Assembly (NCBI GenBank): GCA_031380225.1
Contig: JANNFX010000135.1
Coordinates: 1-25,766, forward strand
DNA: 25,766 nucleotides
DNA from: JANNFX01 sp031380225
GTDB lineage: Bacteria; Pseudomonadota; Alphaproteobacteria; Rhizobiales; Hyphomicrobiaceae
Direction of reading: 5' to 3'
The translations under genes were made by a program, and so were the position numbers. The notes under the pieces were generated by a model. The model saw only the letters and a list, made by a program, of their open reading frames with translations, was not told the origin of the DNA and did no database searches. This document shows, one piece after another, positions 14,984-23,687 of the stretch (position 1 is its first letter; every line of letters starts with the position of its first letter).

Positions 14984-17668
14984 CTAGGCGCGCGATGGAT
15001 CGATTTTTCCAGGTGCGATGCCATATTTTTTGATGGCATCGGCCGCCTTTGAAGACGGCAGCATGTTTTGATCGGCTAAGGCTTTCAACGCAGCCAAGGC
15101 AACGTAGTGCCGGTCGACTTCGAAATGACGGCGCAGGCTTCGCCTGTAATCCGACCGGCCGAAGCCATCGGTTCCAAGCACGCTGTAAGATCCAGAAACG
15201 AACGGACGGATCTGATCGGCGAATTGCTTGATGTAGTCGGTTGAGGCGATCACTGGCGCGTTGCCGCCGGCTGAGAGACACTTGTTCACATAGGACACCT
15301 TGGACTTTTCTTCTGGATGCAGCAGATTCCAGCGCTCCACCGCAAGGCCTTCGCGGCGCAATTCTGTGAAACTCGTCACGCTCCAAATATCGGCAGAAAC
15401 GCCGAAGTCCTTCTCCAGAAGCTCGGCTCCGGCGATCACTTCGCGCAAGATAGCGCCGCTACCGAGCAACTGAACTTTTGGCCCCTTAGACTTTGGACCG
15501 GCGGATTTGAACAAGTACATGCCCTTGATAATTCCGTCTTCGGCGCCTGCTGGCATTGGCGGATGGGTATAGTTCTCGTTCAGCGCGGTGATGTAGTAGA
15601 AGGCATCTTCCTGGTGGGTCAGCATCCGTTCAAGCCCGTGCTTGATGATGATAGCCATCTCGTAGCTGAAGGTGGGGTCATAGGAGATGCAGTTTGGAAT
15701 AGTTGCTGACAACAGGTGGCTATGACCATCCTGATGCTGAAGACCTTCGCCGTTTAATGTGGTCCTTCCAGACGTGCCACCGATCAAGAAGCCTCTCGAC
15801 CGCATATCGCCCGCCGCCCACGCCAAGTCGCCGATACGCTGAAAACCAAACATCGAGTAGTAGATAAAAAACGGAATCATCGGCACGTTGGACGACGAGT
15901 AAGATGTGGCAGCAGCGATCCACGACGACATGGCACCTGCTTCGCAGATACCCTCCTCCAGAATCTGTCCGCTTTGGTCCTCTTTGTAATACATGAGCTG
16001 ATCGGCATCTTCGGGCCGGTACAGTTGACCGGTCTGGCTGTAAATGCCGAACGTCCGGAACATGCCTTCCATGCCGAAGGTGCGGCTTTCATCTGGAACA
16101 ATTGGAACGATATGGCGTCCGAGGCTTTTGTCGCGCATCAGTTTGGTCAACAGCTGCACAAAGGCCATCGTTGTCGATATTTCGCGCCCTTCTGAACCTT
16201 TGAGGAGCGGATCGAAAAATGATTGTGGTGGTACCTCCAACTGGACTGAAGTTTTCGGCCGCCGCTGAGGCAGATAGCCACCAAGTGCAGACCTGCGCTC
16301 GTTCAAATAGTTCAACTCGGGACTGCCGTCTTCGAATTTAATAAATGGCAACGTGTCCAGATCAGCATCAGCAACCGGCACGTTGAAGCGATCTCGGAAC
16401 AATTTCAAATGCTCCAATCCCATCTTCTTTTGCTGGTGAGCAATCATCTGTCCTTCTCCGGCCGCGCCCATGCCATAACCTTTGACGGTTTTGGCCAGAA
16501 TAACGGACGGCTGCTCTGGGTGACTGACCGCTGCCGCGTAGGCCGCGTATACCTTGCTCGGATCATGTCCGCCGCGCGTCAGTGACCAGATCTTTTCATT
16601 TGGCCAGTCAGCGACAAGCGCCGCTGTCTCGGGATACCGGCCAAAAAAGTTCTTACGGATGTAGGCCGCATCTTTGGACTTGAAATCCTGATACTGCCCG
16701 TCGTTGCACTCCTCCATCAATTGCCGCAATCTCCCTGTGCTGTCACGCTGCAGCAGTTCGTCCCAATTCGAGCCCCAAATGCACTTGATGACATTCCACT
16801 CGGAACCTCGAAAGTTCCTTTCCAGCTCTTGGATGATCTTGCCGTTGCCTCTAACGGGGCCATCGAGACGTTGAAGATTGCAATTGATGACAAAGATCAA
16901 GTTGTCGAGTTTTTCACGGCCAGCGAGAGAGATGGCACCCAAGCTTTCGGGTTCGTCCATTTCGCCGTCGCCGCAGAATACCCAGACCTTGCGCTTGGAT
17001 GTATCGGCCAAACCGCGATGATGGAGATAATTGAGAAAGCGCGCCTGGTAGATGGCCATGATCGGGCCAAGCCCCATGGACACAGTTGGGAACTGCCAGA
17101 AGTCTGGCATCAGCCACGGATGAGGATATGACGATAACCCTTTTCCATCGACCTCCTGGCGGAAATTCAGCAGCTGCTCTTCGCTCAGCCGTCCCTCAAG
17201 ATAAGCACGCGCATAGATGCCGGGCGATGAATGGCCTTGCACAAACACAAGATCGCCACCGTGGTTTTCAGTTGGCGCGTGCCAGAAATGCATGAAGCCA
17301 GTGTCATAGAGCGTCGCGGCGGATTGGAAACTTGCAATGTGACCGCCAAGTTCGCTGGAGGCCTTGTTGGCCTTCAACACCATCGCCAATGCATTCCAGC
17401 GAACAGCGGAACGCAACCGGTTCTCAATTTTGCGGTCGCCGGGGTGGCGCGCCTCTTTGTGTGGTGCGATGGTATTGAAATATGCGGTGTTTGCTGCGAA
17501 CGGGATTTGGGCACCCTGGCGCCGCGCTGTCTCGACCGCTTTACCTAACAGTTCGTCGGCGCGTGCACTGCCGTCGAAGGCCATAGCCGAGTTAACCGCA
17601 TCTTGCCATTCGCGGACTTCAGGATCGTCTTCGCCGTTCTCAGGCACGTCGAGAAGGGTGCGTGACAT
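14984..17668 (-). CDS. aceE: Pyruvate dehydrogenase E1, homodimeric type
   Basis: E1 decarboxylates pyruvate on thiamine diphosphate and acetylates the E2 lipoyl arm, feeding acetyl-CoA to central metabolism. At 894 residues it matches the single-chain, homodimeric E1 (E. coli AceE, 887). The thiamine/magnesium motif is GDGEMDEPES (233-242) with INCNLQRLDGPVRGN (261-275), and the active-site His110 lies in GGHIASFQSAATLYD. Many alphaproteobacteria use an E1 alpha/beta pair (PdhA/PdhB) instead. The start at 17668 has GGAG 7 bases upstream. It heads the operon aceE-aceF-lpd. The 281 bases upstream contain CATGCAA/TTGCATG inverted repeats (17786-17792, 17817-17823) that could bind a regulator. 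Confidence 0.97.
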   Translation of the reverse strand: MSRTLLDVPENGEDDPEVREWQDAVNSAMAFDGSARADELLGKAVETARRQGAQIPFAANTAYFNTIAPHKEARHPGDRKIENRLRSAVRWNALAMVLKANKASSELGGHIASFQSAATLYDTGFMHFWHAPTENHGGDLVFVQGHSSPGIYARAYLEGRLSEEQLLNFRQEVDGKGLSSYPHPWLMPDFWQFPTVSMGLGPIMAIYQARFLNYLHHRGLADTSKRKVWVFCGDGEMDEPESLGAISLAGREKLDNLIFVINCNLQRLDGPVRGNGKIIQELERNFRGSEWNVIKCIWGSNWDELLQRDSTGRLRQLMEECNDGQYQDFKSKDAAYIRKNFFGRYPETAALVADWPNEKIWSLTRGGHDPSKVYAAYAAAVSHPEQPSVILAKTVKGYGMGAAGEGQMIAHQQKKMGLEHLKLFRDRFNVPVADADLDTLPFIKFEDGSPELNYLNERRSALGGYLPQRRPKTSVQLEVPPQSFFDPLLKGSEGREISTTMAFVQLLTKLMRDKSLGRHIVPIVPDESRTFGMEGMFRTFGIYSQTGQLYRPEDADQLMYYKEDQSGQILEEGICEAGAMSSWIAAATSYSSSNVPMIPFFIYYSMFGFQRIGDLAWAAGDMRSRGFLIGGTSGRTTLNGEGLQHQDGHSHLLSATIPNCISYDPTFSYEMAIIIKHGLERMLTHQEDAFYYITALNENYTHPPMPAGAEDGIIKGMYLFKSAGPKSKGPKVQLLGSGAILREVIAGAELLEKDFGVSADIWSVTSFTELRREGLAVERWNLLHPEEKSKVSYVNKCLSAGGNAPVIASTDYIKQFADQIRPFVSGSYSVLGTDGFGRSDYRRSLRRHFEVDRHYVALAALKALADQNMLPSSKAADAIKKYGIAPGKIDPSRA

Positions 17669-17949
17669 TGAAGGACTCCAGATGAAAACGCATCGTCAGG
17701 CGCCGATTTATTGCCGCCGGAGATTGCTGCAGGTTCGCAAGATCAACGGCATCGAATATTGCGAGTTCACGCTCTTGACCTAGAACATGCAAGTCTTTTC
17801 AGCGCCTTCATGCTGTTTGCATGGCATATTTGCTGGATTGGATTGATGTTCATTGATGTCATAGAGCAGCCTTTGCACAACGCGGATCAGTGCCGAACCA
17901 TATTGAGCACGTCAGCTCTTGTCCCGGCTCGCCCATCGCACTTCACAAG

Positions 17950-19611
17950 TTACCTCTGCTTCGTCTTGTAATTCGGGTTGACCCACACCGGAACCGGCTC
18001 GGGTGGCAATGCAGGACGGCCCCGGATTGCGTCAGCGAGTTTTTCCGCCATCATGATGGTGGGCACATTGAGATTGCCGCTGACCACATCCGGCATGATC
18101 GACGCATCGACGACTCGCAATCCTTCAATGCCATGAACGCGCGCATTGCCGTCAACAACCGCCAGTTCATCGGTGCCCATGCGGCAGGTGCAAGAGGGAT
18201 GATAAGCGCTCTCCGCTTTCGCACGCACGAAGGCATCGATCGCCTCATCACTTGTTGCGCCCGTTCCCGGCGTCAGCTCACCGTCATTGAACGGGTCAAA
18301 CGCCTTCTGGCCAAGAATTTCGCGCGTCAGTCGAATACCAGTTCGCATTTCCCGGCGATCTTGCTCGGTCTGCATGTAATTGAAGATGACGCGCGGATGC
18401 TGACGCGGGTCCGCTGATTTCAGCGTGATCGAGCCATGACTCGTTGGCCGCATCGGACCGACATGACATTGATAGCCGTGGTCCTTGGCTGCGGACGTGC
18501 CATCATAGCTGATCGCCATTGGGAAGAAATGATACTGCAGATCAGGATGCAAAACTCCGGGTTCGCTACGGACAAAGCCACCGGATTCAAAATGATTGGT
18601 GGCGCCAAGCCCGGTGCCCGTCAAAATCCATTCGACGCCAATCTTGAGTTTGGCCAACGGGTTCATTGCGCTATAAAGTGAGACCGGTTTTTTACAGGCG
18701 AACTGGACATAAGCTTCAATGTGGTCCTGCAAGTTTTGACCGACGCCGGGTAAGTCTTGCACGACCGTGATGCCATGCCTTTTGAGATCGTCGCCCTTGC
18801 CGATCCCCGACAGCATCAGAATCTGCGGTGAGTTGATCGCCCCGCCACTGATGATGACCTCGCGGCTGGCCCGGACAATTTGCTTGCTGCCGCCAACCAC
18901 GCATTCAACTCCGGCCGCTCGGCGGCCCTCGAATACGATTCTTGTCACCAGACATCTGGCGCGAACTTCGACCCCACCACGTTTCTGGGCTGGCCGCAGA
19001 TGCGCCCGCGCGGTACTCCAACGGCGGCCTTTGTAGGTCGTCATGTCCATGACGCCCAAGCCTTCTTGTTGATGACCGTTCATATCTTCAGTGACGGGGT
19101 AGCCGGCCTGACGGCCAGCTTCGATGAAGGCGTGATAGAGTGGATTCGTGCAGGGACCAGTCGTAACGTAGAGCGGACCAGACGACCCGCGATAGGCGTC
19201 ACCGCCTTTGATCCGCGTTTCGCTTTTCTTGAAATATGGCAAGCAATGAAAGTACGACCAGTTCTCAAGACCAGCGCGCTTGGCCCAACTGTCGTAGTCG
19301 AACGCATGACCGCGGATATAGACCATGCCATTGATTGAGGATGACCCGCCAATGACGTGGCCGCGCGGACAATGCATCCGGCGATTGCCCATGTAGGGCT
19401 CAGGCTCGGTCTCGTAGTGCCAATTGTATTTGGTACCAGCCAGCGGAAAAGGAAACGCCGACGGCATATGGATGAATATGCTGTAGTCTTGCGGACCGGC
19501 TTCAAGCACCAGCGCAGTCACGCCATCGTCTTCGGTCAAGCGATTGGCCAGCACGCAACCAGCCGATCCAGCCCCGACGATAATGTAGTCAAATTCTTTC
19601 TCGGTGCTCAT
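17950..19611 (-). CDS. betA: Choline dehydrogenase BetA (GMC oxidoreductase)
   Basis: BetA is an FAD enzyme of the GMC family that oxidises choline to betaine aldehyde, usually membrane-associated and electron-transfer linked. The 553-residue protein (E. coli 556) has the FAD-binding IIVGAGSAGCVLANRL (10-25), the first GMC signature around HCPRGHVIGGSSSINGMVY, the second (SGGAINSPQILMLSGIG), and the catalytic-region His in SAYHPSCTCRMG. The C-terminal NLNVPTIMMAEKLADAI is typical. I chose the ATG at 19611 (MSTEKEFDYI); eight codons upstream to 19635 are unconserved. It follows betB by 38 bases on the same strand, so betB-betA is an operon. GMC enzymes are broad in substrate, but the betB and choXWV neighbours make choline the clear assignment. 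Confidence 0.95.
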   Translation of the reverse strand: MSTEKEFDYIIVGAGSAGCVLANRLTEDDGVTALVLEAGPQDYSIFIHMPSAFPFPLAGTKYNWHYETEPEPYMGNRRMHCPRGHVIGGSSSINGMVYIRGHAFDYDSWAKRAGLENWSYFHCLPYFKKSETRIKGGDAYRGSSGPLYVTTGPCTNPLYHAFIEAGRQAGYPVTEDMNGHQQEGLGVMDMTTYKGRRWSTARAHLRPAQKRGGVEVRARCLVTRIVFEGRRAAGVECVVGGSKQIVRASREVIISGGAINSPQILMLSGIGKGDDLKRHGITVVQDLPGVGQNLQDHIEAYVQFACKKPVSLYSAMNPLAKLKIGVEWILTGTGLGATNHFESGGFVRSEPGVLHPDLQYHFFPMAISYDGTSAAKDHGYQCHVGPMRPTSHGSITLKSADPRQHPRVIFNYMQTEQDRREMRTGIRLTREILGQKAFDPFNDGELTPGTGATSDEAIDAFVRAKAESAYHPSCTCRMGTDELAVVDGNARVHGIEGLRVVDASIMPDVVSGNLNVPTIMMAEKLADAIRGRPALPPEPVPVWVNPNYKTKQR

Positions 19612-19649
19612 AGGACGGAACCTGACAGGTCGCATTTAAGGAATACACA

Positions 19650-21119
19650 TTACTCATACGGGCATTGCACGTTGCCAAGTTCGACGTAGACGCTCTTCAA
19701 TTGGGTATAGTGCTCGATCGCAGCTTGTCCGTTTTCGTGTCCAAGCCCCGACTCTTTCATGCCGCCGAATGGCATTTCAATTGGCGTGATGTTGTAATTG
19801 TTGATCCAGCATATTCCGGCTTCAAGCCGGTTGGCGACCCGGTGAGCACGCGCCAAATCGCGGGTAAAGACACCGGCAGCGAGACCGAAGTTGGTAGCGT
19901 TGGCGCGGGCAATTACATCGTCTTCATCTTCGAAGGTCAGGACAGACATCACCGGTCCAAAGATTTCTTCGCGAACTATTTTCATATCATCGGTGCAGCC
20001 AGTGAAAATCGCGGGATTGACAAAGTTGCCGTTCGCCAAGTTTGCAACGTGTTCGCGGCCGCCGCCGTAGACAAGTTTTGCACCTTCGGCTTTGCCTCGA
20101 TCGATGTAGGACAACACGCGGTCCATATGCGGCTTTGAGATCAACGCACCGACTTGCGTGCCGGCCTGCATTGGGTCGCCTATTTTCAGTTTCTTGGTGC
20201 GGGCGACTAACAACTCAACGAAGCGATCGTGTAAATCGCGATGCACGTAGACGCGCGTACAGTTGGTGCACACTTCGCCCTGCGTATAGAAGTTTCCGAG
20301 CATGGCTGCCGACACCGCCTGATGCAGATTAGCGTCGTCGAATATCACGAGGGCCGATTTGCCGCTCAATTCCATGGTCGTCCGCTTCATGGTCCCGGCC
20401 GCGGCCGCTAAAATTTTCTTACCCGTGCCAATCGAGCCAGTCAGGGAAACTTTGGCGATGCGCGGATCGGTGGTCAGGAGTGAGCCGGTGCGGGCGTCGC
20501 CGTGCAAGACATTGAACACGCCATCCGGCACACCAGCTTCAGTGAAAATCTCGGCCAGCTTCGACGGCGTCGTCGGCGTCATCTCGGCCGTCTTGAAAAT
20601 CATGGCATTGCCGCACGCGAGTGCTGGCGCTGCTTTCCAGCACGCAATCTGGATCGGATAGTTCCACGAGCCGATGCCGGCACAAATGCCAAGCGGTTCG
20701 CGGCGTGTGTAGACAAAGGCATTGTTGAGAGCGATTTGTTCGCCACGAATAGAACCGGCTACGCCTGCAAAGTATTCCAAGCAATCGGCGCCACTGGCCA
20801 CATCCACCGCTTCGGCTTCCTGGATCGGCTTGCCGTTATCTCGGACTTCAAGCTCGGCCAACTCGCGATTGCGGGCCCTCAAAATACGGACTGCAGTGTT
20901 GAGCACGCGTCCACGTTCGGCGCCGGAAAACTGCGACCAACGTTGAAAGCCATGTTGGGCCGAACTAATCGCAGCCTCAACTTCAGGCTCTAAAGCGATT
21001 TCAACTTTTGAAATCAACTCCCCCGTTGCCGGATTGATATTGTCGAGCACTGGGGCCGAAGCCGACGGCGCATAGCGGCCGTTGATGTAATTGGCTAATC
21101 TCTCCACGACGGTGGACAA
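19650..21119 (-). CDS. betB: Betaine aldehyde dehydrogenase BetB, TTG start
   Basis: BetB oxidises betaine aldehyde to glycine betaine with NAD(P)+. At 489 residues it matches E. coli BetB (490). Catalytic residues are in place: Asn153 (SWNYP), Glu250 (MELSGKS) and Cys284 (TQGEVCTNC), with the cofactor loop SLTGSIGTGKK at 225-235. The N-terminus YINGRYAPS is typical. No in-frame ATG exists upstream of the conserved part: the frame closes at a TGA at 21137-21135. Translation must therefore begin at the TTG at 21119 or the GTG at 21107, and neither has an ideally spaced Shine-Dalgarno sequence. It is divergent from the GlxA-type regulator across about 260 bases containing three inverted repeats. 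Confidence 0.95.
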   Translation of the reverse strand: MSTVVERLANYINGRYAPSASAPVLDNINPATGELISKVEIALEPEVEAAISSAQHGFQRWSQFSGAERGRVLNTAVRILRARNRELAELEVRDNGKPIQEAEAVDVASGADCLEYFAGVAGSIRGEQIALNNAFVYTRREPLGICAGIGSWNYPIQIACWKAAPALACGNAMIFKTAEMTPTTPSKLAEIFTEAGVPDGVFNVLHGDARTGSLLTTDPRIAKVSLTGSIGTGKKILAAAAGTMKRTTMELSGKSALVIFDDANLHQAVSAAMLGNFYTQGEVCTNCTRVYVHRDLHDRFVELLVARTKKLKIGDPMQAGTQVGALISKPHMDRVLSYIDRGKAEGAKLVYGGGREHVANLANGNFVNPAIFTGCTDDMKIVREEIFGPVMSVLTFEDEDDVIARANATNFGLAAGVFTRDLARAHRVANRLEAGICWINNYNITPIEMPFGGMKESGLGHENGQAAIEHYTQLKSVYVELGNVQCPYE

Positions 21120-21228
21120 TCCTGATCTGGTGTTTCATTTTTTTTCGGAGCATCGCGACTGGCGACGCGCGGATGTAATAAGAGACGGTCCGCTGCCGCC
21201 AAGCGCGCTAGGAAACGACACAAACGCT

Positions 21229-21301
21229 CTCGAGCGCGACAGCATCTGGTCAGCTCGAGCGGCGGTTAACGAAACAAATTTTCGTTGTCGACATACGACA
21301 A
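21229..21301. promoter_or_regulatory. Cluster of three inverted repeats in the betB/regulator gap
   Basis: Three perfect inverted repeats lie side by side: CTCGAGC (21229-21235) with GCTCGAG (21253-21259); AACGAAA-CAAAT-TTTCGTT (21268-21286); and TTGTCG-ACATA-CGACAA (21285-21301). The last two overlap by two bases. They sit between the divergent betB and regulator starts, where operators would be expected. The bound protein is unknown: the adjacent AraC-type regulator normally prefers direct half-sites, so a TetR-type protein acting from elsewhere is also possible. Confidence 0.5.
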
Positions 21302-21379
21302 GACTTGAACGGAGGCGACACGTATGCCAGCATGGGTTTTTCGGGGCTGACCGCCGCATAATGCAATTGAACCCGGAGT

Positions 21380-22423
21380 ATGGCGTCCGTGGCGAAAGAC
21401 ATTAGATCCGCTTGCCGGATTGGATTTCTGACACTGAATGAATTTTCGATGATTGCGTTTGCCAGCGCCGTTGAGGTGTTGCGGATGGCCAATCACCTGA
21501 GCGGCCAGACCAAATTTACCTGGTCTGTGATCACCGCCGATGGAAAACCGGTATCGGCGAGTAACGGCTTGGCGCCACTCCAAGTCACAACCTACGAAAA
21601 AGCCGGGCCGCTGGACATCGTTTTTGTCTGTGCCGGCACCAACGTGATCAAGTTTGTCGACGATAAGGTCGTGTCTCAGCTGAGGCGCATGGTGCATGAC
21701 GGCTTGGCACTCGGTGGGCTTTGCACCGGGACGTATGCGCTGGTGAAGTCCGGCCTGCTCGATGGCTATAAGTGTACAATTCATTGGGAAAATATGGCCA
21801 GCCTGCAGGAAACCTTCCGGCGCGTCACATTCCTCGATGAGTTGTTCGTCATTGATCGTGACCGCATCACCTGCACCGGCGGCATTGCCCCCATCGACAT
21901 GATGCTGACCTTGGTCCGCCAGCAGTTCGGCAAGACTTTAGTTGCCGAAATATCTAATCAATTCATCATGGACCGGGTCCGGGATAGCCACGATCGCCAG
22001 CATATCCCGCTTGCCGCCAGGATGGGTTTCAATCACCGGGCCTTGGTCGACGTTGCAGCCTTAATGGAAGCCAACGTTGAAGAACCGCTGACCGCAGTTG
22101 AGCTTGCCAAATCCACCGGCCTTTCACTGCGCCAAGTTCAGCGTATGTTCCACGAAAGTCTGGATACAACGCCGTCCAAATATTACTTAAAACTGCGGCT
22201 GCGCCGGGCTCGCGAGTTGCTCTTACAGACCCAGATGTCGATCACCCAGATCGCGGTCACGTGCGGGTTCCAGTCGACCTGCCATTTTAGCAAGTCGTAC
22301 CGCTCCCTTTATGGCCGGACGCCGCGCAGTGAACGCCAGCCGCTTTCGTCGCCGGAGGCGATCACCGTATTTCCGGTTCCGGCGCCCAAAACGGCGCGGG
22401 CCGCTAAGCGCTCGAGCGCCTAG
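21380..22423 (+). CDS. GlxA/GbdR-type AraC-family regulator of choline/betaine genes
   Basis: Residues about 13-185 form a DJ-1/PfpI (class I amidotransferase-like) sensor domain, with Cys115 in GGLCTGTYAL at the nucleophile-elbow position. Residues about 225-318 form the AraC DNA-binding domain with two helix-turn-helices (TAVELAKSTGLSLRQVQRMFHESL and ITQIAVTCGFQSTCHFSKSYRSLYG). This architecture is shared by GlxA and by GbdR, which activates choline/glycine betaine genes in Pseudomonas. Its position between betBA and choXWV suggests it regulates both. The start is ambiguous: the ATG at 21380 has GGAG (21375-21378) almost touching it, while the GTG at 21389 has the same GGAG at a workable 10 bases and removes only three residues. 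Its ligand is inferred, not shown. Confidence 0.88.
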   Translation: MASVAKDIRSACRIGFLTLNEFSMIAFASAVEVLRMANHLSGQTKFTWSVITADGKPVSASNGLAPLQVTTYEKAGPLDIVFVCAGTNVIKFVDDKVVSQLRRMVHDGLALGGLCTGTYALVKSGLLDGYKCTIHWENMASLQETFRRVTFLDELFVIDRDRITCTGGIAPIDMMLTLVRQQFGKTLVAEISNQFIMDRVRDSHDRQHIPLAARMGFNHRALVDVAALMEANVEEPLTAVELAKSTGLSLRQVQRMFHESLDTTPSKYYLKLRLRRARELLLQTQMSITQIAVTCGFQSTCHFSKSYRSLYGRTPRSERQPLSSPEAITVFPVPAPKTARAAKRSSA

Positions 22424-22546
22424 TTGGCAACGGCTTGGCGCCAGCGGAATTCTGGCCGATCTAGCCGCCGGACGCCAAAAAACCAGTTCATGTCGCAATT
22501 ATTATATCGGTGTCGCGTCTGTTGATATTCGATCATAATGCTGGCA

Positions 22547-22570
22547 GCAGCCGGCCAAACAACCGGCTGC
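22547..22570 (+). promoter_or_regulatory. 8-bp perfect stem-loop in the choX leader
   Basis: GCAGCCGG (22547-22554) pairs exactly with CCGGCTGC (22563-22570) around an 8-base loop. It is 96 bases before the choX start and is not followed by a T-run, so it is not a standard terminator for the upstream regulator. CATAAT at 22534-22539 just before it could be a -10 element without a good -35, as in activator-dependent promoters, which would put the hairpin at the very 5' end of the choXWV mRNA. It could instead be an operator. Confidence 0.4.
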
Positions 22571-22665
22571 GAACTTGCCGGAGGGAGAAATTCGCCCCAG
22601 CCAAAATCAAAGAGGCCGGGTACGGAAGACCACGTCGAACATTCCGCCAAACCGAAGGAGTTGCC

Positions 22666-23592
22666 ATGAATCGCGTGATTATATCGGCCGTAGCCGCCCT
22701 GGGCGTGCTGGCCACAGCTGCGCAGGCCGAACAGGCGAGTTGCAAGAAGGTCCGTTTTGCCGATGTCGGCTGGACCGACATCCAAGTGACGACAGGGGCC
22801 ACCCAAGTCATCCTCGAAGCGCTCGGCTACGAAGCTGAGGTCAAGCAATTGGCCGTGCCGGTGACGTACGCATCTCTGAAAAGCAAAGACATTGACGTGT
22901 TCCTCGGCAACTGGATGCCGAGCATGACTGCCGACATCAAGCCATACATGGAAGATAAGTCTGTCGACACCATTGGCGTCAATCTCGACAACGCAGGATA
23001 TGGTTTGGTTGTTCCGCAGTACGTTGCCGACGCTGGCGTCAAGAGCCTCGCCGATCTCGCTGCCAATAAAGACAAGTTCGGCGGCAAGATTTACGGCATC
23101 GAAGCCGGCAACGACGGCAACCGCATCATCACCGAAATGATTGCCAAGCCTGAGAACAAGTTGGCCGGTTACGAAATCGTCGAAAGCTCGGAAGCCGGTA
23201 TGCTGACCGAAGCCGAGAAGTCGATAAAGGACAAGAAGTGGATCATCTTCTTGGGCTGGACCCCGCATCCGATCATGGGTGATATGAAGATCGCTTACCT
23301 TGACGGCATGGGCGATTCCGGCTTCGGAGCAGCGACTGTCAGCACGAACGTCCGCGCTGGTTACGCCAAGGAATGCCCGAATGTCGGCAAGCTGCTCTCG
23401 AACCTCAAGTTCACTCTCGCCATGGAAGGCGCAATGATGGACCCGGTTTTGAAGAGCCAAGCCGATCCAAAGGCAACCGCAGCTGCCTGGCTCAAAGCCA
23501 ATCCTGACGCTGTCACACCCTGGCTTGCCGGCGTGACAACCGCCGATGGCAAGGATGGCGCTGCCGCGGTTAAGGCTGCTCTCGCAAAATAG
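22666..23592 (+). CDS. choX: Periplasmic choline-binding protein ChoX
   Basis: ChoX captures choline in the periplasm and delivers it to the ChoWV importer. The ATG at 22666 has GGAG 5 bases upstream and opens a signal peptide (MNRVIISAVAALGVLATAAQA, residues 1-21). The 308-residue protein carries the aromatic cage of Sinorhizobium meliloti ChoX at identical spacing: Trp36, Trp83 (LGNWMPSM), Tyr112 and Trp198 (LGWTPHP) correspond to Trp43, Trp90, Tyr119 and Trp205. Asp38 and Asn149 correspond to Asp45 and Asn156. All are shifted by exactly seven. This supports choline over glycine betaine as ligand. The open frame extends back to 22510 but that part has no signal sequence. choX leads the operon choXWV. 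Confidence 0.95.
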   Translation: MNRVIISAVAALGVLATAAQAEQASCKKVRFADVGWTDIQVTTGATQVILEALGYEAEVKQLAVPVTYASLKSKDIDVFLGNWMPSMTADIKPYMEDKSVDTIGVNLDNAGYGLVVPQYVADAGVKSLADLAANKDKFGGKIYGIEAGNDGNRIITEMIAKPENKLAGYEIVESSEAGMLTEAEKSIKDKKWIIFLGWTPHPIMGDMKIAYLDGMGDSGFGAATVSTNVRAGYAKECPNVGKLLSNLKFTLAMEGAMMDPVLKSQADPKATAAAWLKANPDAVTPWLAGVTTADGKDGAAAVKAALAK

Positions 23593-23612
23593 TTGGAAGT
23601 CACTGACCAACA

Positions 23613-23658
23613 CCTCAATGTAGACCGGCCGGAATTCTTTCGGCTGGTCTGATTGAGG
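23613..23658 (+). promoter_or_regulatory. Strong intercistronic hairpin between choX and choW
   Basis: AGACCGGCCG (23622-23631) pairs with CGGCTGGTCT (23641-23650), ten pairs with one G:U, around a 9-base loop. The stem continues after a small internal loop with CCTCAAT (23613-23619) and ATTGAGG (23652-23658), giving 17 pairs in all. No T-run follows, so it should not fully stop transcription. Such hairpins behind binding-protein genes (as in malE-malF) protect the upstream mRNA from 3' exonucleases. Confidence 0.75.
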
Positions 23659-23687
23659 CGGCCCGGAACACGCCCCTGGAGGGCACA

